DNA from: RGIG5579 sp045541915
GTDB taxonomy: Bacteria > Bacillota > Clostridia > Oscillospirales > SIG627
Direction: 5' to 3'
Length of the DNA: 64,000 nt
Assembly (NCBI GenBank): GCA_045541915.1
Contig: JAZQJZ010000037.1
Span: 62,001-126,000, forward strand
Part shown: one piece after another, positions 59,581 to 64,000 of the stretch
Layout: the number at the start of each line of letters is the position of its first letter
How positions within the stretch are numbered: position 1 is the stretch's first letter
Translations under genes and position numbers: made by a program
The notes under the pieces: generated by a model
What the model was told of the DNA's origin: nothing
Seen by the model: the letters and a program-made list of their open reading frames with translations, nothing else
Database searches by the model: none

Positions 59581-59618
59581 AAAGCCCAAGTGCCTTTTTA
59601 GACACTTGGGCTTTTTTT
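59581..59618. terminator. Bidirectional intrinsic terminator
   Basis: AAAGCCCAAGTG / CACTTGGGCTTTTTTT hairpin. Confidence 0.92.
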
Positions 59619-59642
59619 ACGTCGTTTATTTGGACCGATTTA

Positions 59643-61217
59643 TCAGGCAAGCAGTTTTCCGCTGAATGCAGTGAGTTTTTCGCCGGTGGAGAGTTGGACG
59701 GTGATCTCAATGGTGTTTTCTCCTGTTGCCAAAGGAGCAATTCCGTCTGTCATGTTCAAATAGTTACCGGCATCATCCTTTTGCCAGGTGCTGTTGTTTG
59801 TTTTCATCGTGACTTCGCGGATTACGCCATTGGTGGCACGGTAAACATTCTTTTTCAGTTCATTTCCATCCTTGTCTTTTACGATAACAAAAACATCGGA
59901 AATGGAATAATTGGAACCTAACGCCATTTCTTCAAACTGCGCCATGGTGATGTTTTCAAGACCCTCTTGAAGATTGGTAAATAGCACTGCTTTTTCCAAA
60001 CCGGGACCGGTCATATCCATCAGTTGCTCTTTTGTGAAAGAGAAATTGGTGTAGCTGTCTTCCAGGTGGGAACGAACATTGGCGCTGGCATAGTAGCTGT
60101 CCAAAAGCACTTTTTCCTCGGGAACATTGGGATCTAAGAATTCTGCAAAGGTAAAGGGGATATATTCTTGGCTCTGAAGATTTCTAAAGGTATATTCCTT
60201 TTCGGTTTCCCCTTGGGTGAAAATGCGTTTTTTGTGAAGGGTGGAAGAAAAACTCCACTTCTCACCTTGTTCCTGAACAGCCACATAACTTCTTTCATAG
60301 TCGATGGTGCCGTCAGTTTTCTTTTGCAGAGTGACTTTTTTCACCATCATTGTGTGTGTATCGCTGACCAGAAGATCTGCAGGCTTCATCTTGGCATAGC
60401 AACGATACATTCCGTCATCGCCGTTTGCCGCATTCCAATCTTCGATTACATTGACGGTATCGTATCCTGTGGGGTTTCCATCGGTTACTTCTCCGAATTT
60501 ATCCAGAGTTTCCATATTGGGATACGTATAACCTAAGGGAATAAAGCCGTTATAGGCGTTCATCCAAGCGGTTCCTAAAAGATGGACGGAGTTGATCACT
60601 CTGCCCCAACCCCAAAAAGCGCCGAAGGAGCACTGGTTGAAGAAGGTCATCAAGCTGCGATATTTTTTGTAGATGAAATTACCGCGATCTTCCACATCGG
60701 TCATTGCGGCGTCTTCACCGTAGCCTCCGTTTTCTGCAAAGGCTCGCTGGATGTCCATAACGGCGGTTTCTTCGTCATAATACTCCAACCAGCGATAAAG
60801 GTTTCCGCTTCCCTTGCTTTGGTAGGGGACGCCCACATAAATTGCGGTGGAGAGAATCTCTTTGTTCTTTGTTCCATAGGTCATCGGATAATCGGTAATA
60901 TCCATATTGGGAAGCCATTGGAAGGTGAGCTGAAGGTAGAAATAATCCAGAGCCAGTTGCCGACGCTCTTCGTACGTCATATCTTCCGTGGCGATGGGGA
61001 GGCTGTTTACCTGTTCAGCATTCAAGCGATTGGCAAGATACTTGGATTGAGAAGAATTTCCTTCGTTTTTTGATTCTTCCGTTTTTTCGATTGTTTCTTG
61101 TGTGCTTTCTACAGTCTGATCAACATCACTTGACGGTGCGCTCTCACAAGAAGATAAAAGGGAAGTGAATAGAAGTGTGAGCGCAAGAAGTAAAGCGAAA
61201 ACAGATTTTTGTTTCAT
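59643..61217 (-). CDS. Large lipoprotein with NlpC/P60-like Cys-His pattern
   Basis: A 524-aa surface lipoprotein: signal peptide with lipobox LLSSC, a Ser/Glu/Thr-rich linker to about residue 60, then a domain with QCSFGAFWGW (Cys196) and PADLLVSDTHTMMV (His288). That order and spacing recall papain-like NlpC/P60 peptidases, where Cys begins a helix and His sits in a GD.....H strand. The C-terminal ~150 residues look like beta-rich binding modules. Family not confirmed. AAGGAG precedes the ATG; a consensus promoter lies upstream. Confidence 0.72.
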   Translation of the reverse strand: MKQKSVFALLLALTLLFTSLLSSCESAPSSDVDQTVESTQETIEKTEESKNEGNSSQSKYLANRLNAEQVNSLPIATEDMTYEERRQLALDYFYLQLTFQWLPNMDITDYPMTYGTKNKEILSTAIYVGVPYQSKGSGNLYRWLEYYDEETAVMDIQRAFAENGGYGEDAAMTDVEDRGNFIYKKYRSLMTFFNQCSFGAFWGWGRVINSVHLLGTAWMNAYNGFIPLGYTYPNMETLDKFGEVTDGNPTGYDTVNVIEDWNAANGDDGMYRCYAKMKPADLLVSDTHTMMVKKVTLQKKTDGTIDYERSYVAVQEQGEKWSFSSTLHKKRIFTQGETEKEYTFRNLQSQEYIPFTFAEFLDPNVPEEKVLLDSYYASANVRSHLEDSYTNFSFTKEQLMDMTGPGLEKAVLFTNLQEGLENITMAQFEEMALGSNYSISDVFVIVKDKDGNELKKNVYRATNGVIREVTMKTNNSTWQKDDAGNYLNMTDGIAPLATGENTIEITVQLSTGEKLTAFSGKLLA

Positions 61218-61246
61218 TGTTTTAATCTCCTTGCTGATTTTTCTTA

Positions 61247-61275
61247 ATTATAACATAACATACCCCTACTGTCAA
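61247..61275 (-). promoter_or_regulatory. Promoter of the large lipoprotein gene
   Basis: Minus-strand TTGACA (61270-61275), 17 bp, TATAAT (61247-61252): full consensus. Confidence 0.9.
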
Positions 61276-61309
61276 GAAAAGAACAAAACGGGAGAGGCTG
61301 CTACAAAAG

Positions 61310-61350
61310 ACCACCCGAAAAAGGAACCTCTTGCTTTTTCGGGTGGTTAT
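61310..61350 (-). terminator. Terminator of the phosphohexomutase gene
   Basis: ACCACCCGAAAAAG / CTTTTTCGGGTGGT 14-bp stem followed on the minus strand by a T-rich run. Confidence 0.8.
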
Positions 61351-61378
61351 GATTTGAGGTTTTAAGGGGGAGTGCGGA

Positions 61379-63052
61379 TCAAAGTCCGGTTTTTTCCTTG
61401 ATCTTTTCTTGGAGATTGGAAAGGAGTGCCTGGGCACTTTCCTGATCCTTTTCCCGGATGCAATAGTAGAATTTGATCTTAGGCTCCGTTCCGGAGGGAC
61501 GGGCGGCCACCCAGCTTCCGCCGGAAAGGTAGAATTTTAATACGTTGGAACGGGGAAGATCCTCCACCCCTTTTGCATAGTCCAGAACGTTTTCCACGCC
61601 CGGCAAAAAGCTGTGGTCCTCCCGGAGCTGACTCATAATCTGGGAAATTCTCTCCAGGCCTTCTTTTCCTTGAAGAGTAAAAGATTCCACCTTGTCAAGG
61701 TAATAGCCGAATTCATCGTAAAGATCGGAAAGGGCATCGATGACAGTTTTTCCTTCTTTTTTGTAGAAGGCGGCCATTTCGGCAATGAGCATGGAGGCCA
61801 CCACAGCATCCTTGTCTCTGGCGTGGGTGCCGGCAAGGTAGCCGTAGCTTTCCTCATAGCCCAGAACAAAGTGACGGGCCTCGGGAAGAGAGGAAAGCTG
61901 TTCCTTTTCGAACAGGGTCACCTTTTCTCCGATGAACTTGAATCCTGTAAGCACCTGCATGGCCTGACAGCCTCTCTTTTTGGCAATGACAATGCCAAGG
62001 TCGCTGGTGACAATGGTGTTGATCACAACGGGATTGGTACCCAGAACCGTTTTGGTTTTCAGAAGAAAGTCCACCAGAAGCGCACCCACTTGATTCCCGG
62101 TGACAAGCGACATTTTTCCTTCATGGCGCACGGCAATGCCGATTCGGTCTGCATCGGGATCGGTTCCGATCACAAGATCGGCGCCAATTTTTTCTGCCAT
62201 TTCAATGCCCATCAAAAGAGCGCCTCTCTCCTCCGGATTGGGGCTTTTTACCGTGGGGAAATTGCCGTCGGGCATTTCTTGCTCTTTGACCATATGAACA
62301 TCGGTAAAGCCATCTTTTTCTAAAATCTGCAGAACCGGTTTTCTTCCGGTGCCGTGAATGGGAGTAAAGACCAATTTCAGATTGCGCTTTGCTTCCGGAT
62401 CTTTGAGAGTGGACTGGCGTAAAACTTCATTGGTGAACAAATCCAGGGTTTCATCGCCCACCATAGTCAAAAGAGAATCGTCGCCGGAATTGGGAATCTG
62501 CGCCCAATCGGTCAAATCATTCATTTTAGAAAGAACCGCCTCGGCTTCTTCAATTCCCAATTGATAGCCTCTGGGGTCATATACCTTATAGCCGTTGTAA
62601 ATAGGGGGATTGTGGCTGGCAGTCACAACAATTCCCGAAGCACATCCAAAGTGACGGACGGAAAAAGAAAGAACCGGTGTGGGAACGCATTGGTCAAAAA
62701 GGTAAACAGGGATTCCAAGTGAGGTCAGAACATCAGCAGAAAACCTTGCCAGTGTGTCGGACTGGTTTCGGGTATCGTATCCGATGACAACACCTTTTTT
62801 CTTGGTATCGGGATCGTGTTCCAATAGATAAAGTCCCAGTCCCAGGGTAGCTTTTCCCACAGTGTAGCGGTTCATCCGGTTGGTTCCGGCGCCCATTATA
62901 CCACGAAGCCCTGCGGTTCCGAATTCCAGATCTTTATAAAAACGGTCTTCGATTTCTTTTTCATCTTTCAGAGCCAAAAGCTCGCGGTGCGTGTCTTCAT
63001 CAAAAGCGGGAGAGGTACACCAGAAACGGTATTTTTCTTTGTATGATAGCAT
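61379..63052 (-). CDS. Phosphoglucomutase/phosphomannomutase
   Basis: A 557-aa alpha-D-phosphohexomutase of the PgcA type. Catalytic phosphoserine loop VVTASHNPPIYNGYK, metal-binding GTDPDADRIGIAV, sugar-binding GYEESYGYLAG and phosphate-binding ARPSGTEPKIKFY, in order. It interconverts hexose 1- and 6-phosphates for glycolysis, glycogen or wall polymers; glucose versus mannose preference is open. GGAGG precedes the ATG. Own promoter at 63080-63108. Confidence 0.95.
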   Translation of the reverse strand: MLSYKEKYRFWCTSPAFDEDTHRELLALKDEKEIEDRFYKDLEFGTAGLRGIMGAGTNRMNRYTVGKATLGLGLYLLEHDPDTKKKGVVIGYDTRNQSDTLARFSADVLTSLGIPVYLFDQCVPTPVLSFSVRHFGCASGIVVTASHNPPIYNGYKVYDPRGYQLGIEEAEAVLSKMNDLTDWAQIPNSGDDSLLTMVGDETLDLFTNEVLRQSTLKDPEAKRNLKLVFTPIHGTGRKPVLQILEKDGFTDVHMVKEQEMPDGNFPTVKSPNPEERGALLMGIEMAEKIGADLVIGTDPDADRIGIAVRHEGKMSLVTGNQVGALLVDFLLKTKTVLGTNPVVINTIVTSDLGIVIAKKRGCQAMQVLTGFKFIGEKVTLFEKEQLSSLPEARHFVLGYEESYGYLAGTHARDKDAVVASMLIAEMAAFYKKEGKTVIDALSDLYDEFGYYLDKVESFTLQGKEGLERISQIMSQLREDHSFLPGVENVLDYAKGVEDLPRSNVLKFYLSGGSWVAARPSGTEPKIKFYYCIREKDQESAQALLSNLQEKIKEKTGL

Positions 63053-63079
63053 AGGAAACCTCCTTGATAATATGAAAAT

Positions 63080-63108
63080 AGTATAACGCGAAAACCCCTT
63101 TCAGTCAA
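63080..63108 (-). promoter_or_regulatory. Promoter of the phosphohexomutase gene
   Basis: Minus-strand TTGACT (63103-63108), 17 bp, TATACT (63080-63085). Confidence 0.8.
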
Positions 63109-63122
63109 CAAAAATGTCTGCC

Positions 63123-63151
63123 TTGACAAAAGGAGATGGTTTTGCTATAAT
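63123..63151 (+). promoter_or_regulatory. Promoter of the CNNM/CorC-type gene and its leader
   Basis: TTGACA (63123-63128), 17 bp, TATAAT (63146-63151); transcript start near 63158, giving a ~220-nt leader. Confidence 0.92.
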
Positions 63152-63192
63152 ATCCGCGAAGTTAGAAAAGAAAGGAGACGATAGAAGACAAT

Positions 63193-63309
63193 ATGGACAC
63201 GGACAGTCATAGTTGTACCGAGCAAAATGATATCCCTCCCATACAGATTTGGGTTTTGAATATTGAACAAAATCGCTGGCATCACCTATCTTATCATATT
63301 CGAGGATAG
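63193..63309 (+). CDS. Candidate 38-aa regulatory leader peptide
   Basis: An ORF of 38 codons in the leader of the CNNM/CorC-type gene. The peptide begins MDTD, carries an early acidic/Pro stretch (EQNDIPP) and ends in a His/Tyr cluster (WHHLSYHIRG). AAAGGAG lies at 63171-63177, 15 bp before the ATG, further than usual. The stop codon TAG lies inside the 3' arm of a terminator-like hairpin, which suggests translation-controlled attenuation. Function inferred; it could also be a chance ORF. Confidence 0.5.
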   Translation: MDTDSHSCTEQNDIPPIQIWVLNIEQNRWHHLSYHIRG

Positions 63310-63327
63310 GTTATGTCTTTTTGTTTT
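63280..63327 (+). terminator. Candidate attenuator hairpin
   Basis: CATCACCTATC (63280-63290) pairs with GATAGGTTATG (63305-63315), one mismatch, followed at once by TCTTTTTGTTTT. It spans the end of the leader ORF and precedes the downstream gene by ~50 bp. Confidence 0.55.
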
Positions 63328-63379
63328 GCATTCGAAAAAAGATCGTTTATTGCTTTACTTATGTGGAGAGGATATATTG

Positions 63380-64000
63380 ATGAATTTAGTTGGACCTTTA
63401 TTGTTACAGATCGTACTGATTTTTTTAAATGCGGTGTTTGCCATGGCAGAAATTGCCGTTATCAGCATCAGCGAAGCAAAATTAAACCGCTTGGCAGAGC
63501 AGAAGAATAAAAAAGCCCAGCGTCTTTTGAAGCTGAAGGGAGAGCCTGCCAAGTTTTTGGCCACCATCCAGGTTGCCATTACCCTTTCCGGATTTTTGGG
63601 ATCTGCCTTTGCAGCAGAGAACTTTTCCGGATATCTGGTGGATTTGTTTTCCCGTTTTCTTCCCGGTGTGGATCCGGGCTTCTTGGATAGTGTTGCGGTG
63701 GTTTTGATCACCTTGATTCTGTCTTATCTGTCTTTGATCTTTGGAGAACTGGTTCCCAAGCGGGTTGCTATGAGAAAAACAGAGCAGATGGCCCTTGGCC
63801 TTTCCGGAACGGTTTATTCCGTTTCCCGTGTGTTTGCTCCTATTGTATGGTTTTTGACTGTTTCCACCAACGCAGTTCTTCGCATGATTGGAATTGATCC
63901 CAATGCAGAAGAGGAAGAGGTGAGTGAAGAGGATATCCGTATGATGGCGGAGGTGGGTGCCGAAACCGGTGCCATTGAAGCAGATGAGAGAGAACTGATC
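63380..64000 (+). CDS. CNNM/CorC (HlyC)-family membrane transporter, 3' partial
   Basis: The first 207 codons of a membrane protein cut by the window end. Four hydrophobic segments of a DUF21/CNNM domain are visible: FLNAVFAMAEIAVISISEAKL, ATIQVAITLSGFLGSAFA, LITLILSYLSLIFGELVPKRVA and VYSVSRVFAPIVWFLT. The start of the CBS/EMBED region (SEEDIRMMAEVGAETG) follows. Relatives include Bacillus MpfA/YhdP, linked to magnesium export; other members are called hemolysins. ATG 63380 follows GGAGAGGAT. Confidence 0.92.
   Translation, partial: MNLVGPLLLQIVLIFLNAVFAMAEIAVISISEAKLNRLAEQKNKKAQRLLKLKGEPAKFLATIQVAITLSGFLGSAFAAENFSGYLVDLFSRFLPGVDPGFLDSVAVVLITLILSYLSLIFGELVPKRVAMRKTEQMALGLSGTVYSVSRVFAPIVWFLTVSTNAVLRMIGIDPNAEEEEVSEEDIRMMAEVGAETGAIEADERELI

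Noticed and set aside
63355..63711. Leftward open frame inside the CNNM/CorC-type gene
   Set aside because: It is antisense to clearly recognisable membrane segments of the real gene.

Overview
The window looks like chromosome from an endospore-forming, anaerobic, gut-type Clostridia (Firmicutes). Evidence: gpr, spoIIP and spoVG genes; AGGAGG ribosome-binding sites with several TTG/GTG starts; sigma-A promoters with 17-bp spacers; strong intrinsic terminators in most convergent gaps; an L-box lysine leader; and a clustered Hdr/Flx/fumarate-reductase operon. No insertion sequence, CRISPR array or rRNA was seen. I cannot place it to genus from sequence alone.

Layout. 1-2.6 kb: potassium uptake (trkA, cut by the window edge, and trkH). 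2.6-8.6 kb: MFS transporter, a 57-aa protein, tRNA-Leu(CAA), mutY, a GH115-like glycosidase, a low-molecular-weight phosphatase and a HAD phosphatase. 8.7-10.4 kb: a two-component system. 10.5-14.9 kb: a phage-derived tail-fibre/holin/amidase cassette with its own divergent switch. 15.1-19.2 kb: tRNA-Ala(GGC), then a lysine riboswitch with dapA-lysC-lysA. 19.3-24.9 kb: two paralogous esterases, an amidohydrolase, a PHP phosphatase, glyA and rdgB. 24.9-35.1 kb: a ten-gene leftward operon fumC-hdrB-hdrC-hdrA-mvhD-(two Fe-S genes)-flavin/NAD oxidoreductase-fumarate reductase Fe-S subunit-flavoprotein. 35.3-49.3 kb: aminotransferase, two SGNH lipoproteins, MATE pump, tRNA-modification and other housekeeping genes, spoIIP and gpr. 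49.4-64 kb: rpsT, a membrane protease, an EamA exporter, an Lrp regulator, rluA/NERD/murC, spoVG, a SpoIIM-like gene with a degenerate Xer recombinase, a DUF624 protein, a large lipoprotein, a phosphohexomutase, and a CNNM/CorC-type transporter behind a leader-peptide attenuator (cut by the right edge).

How genes work together. The ten-gene operon makes fumarate from malate and probably reduces it in the cytosol with NADH. HdrABC/MvhD and the flavin oxidoreductase could couple this to ferredoxin reduction by flavin-based electron bifurcation. No membrane anchor subunit is present, so the reductase looks soluble. The lysine operon is controlled by a transcription-attenuating riboswitch. GH115 plus two acetyl-xylan-esterase-like hydrolases suggest use of plant xylan fragments. 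The sporulation genes sit in conserved contexts.

Most promising undescribed items: (1) the fumarase/Hdr/Flx/fumarate reductase operon; (2) a 38-codon leader ORF whose stop lies in a terminator hairpin before a CNNM/CorC-type gene; (3) a lysis cassette with a self-contained divergent operator array and a run of DnaA-box-like repeats; (4) a Xer-family protein lacking key catalytic residues beside a SpoIIM-like gene; (5) a second DnaA-box-like cluster at 42.25-42.35 kb.
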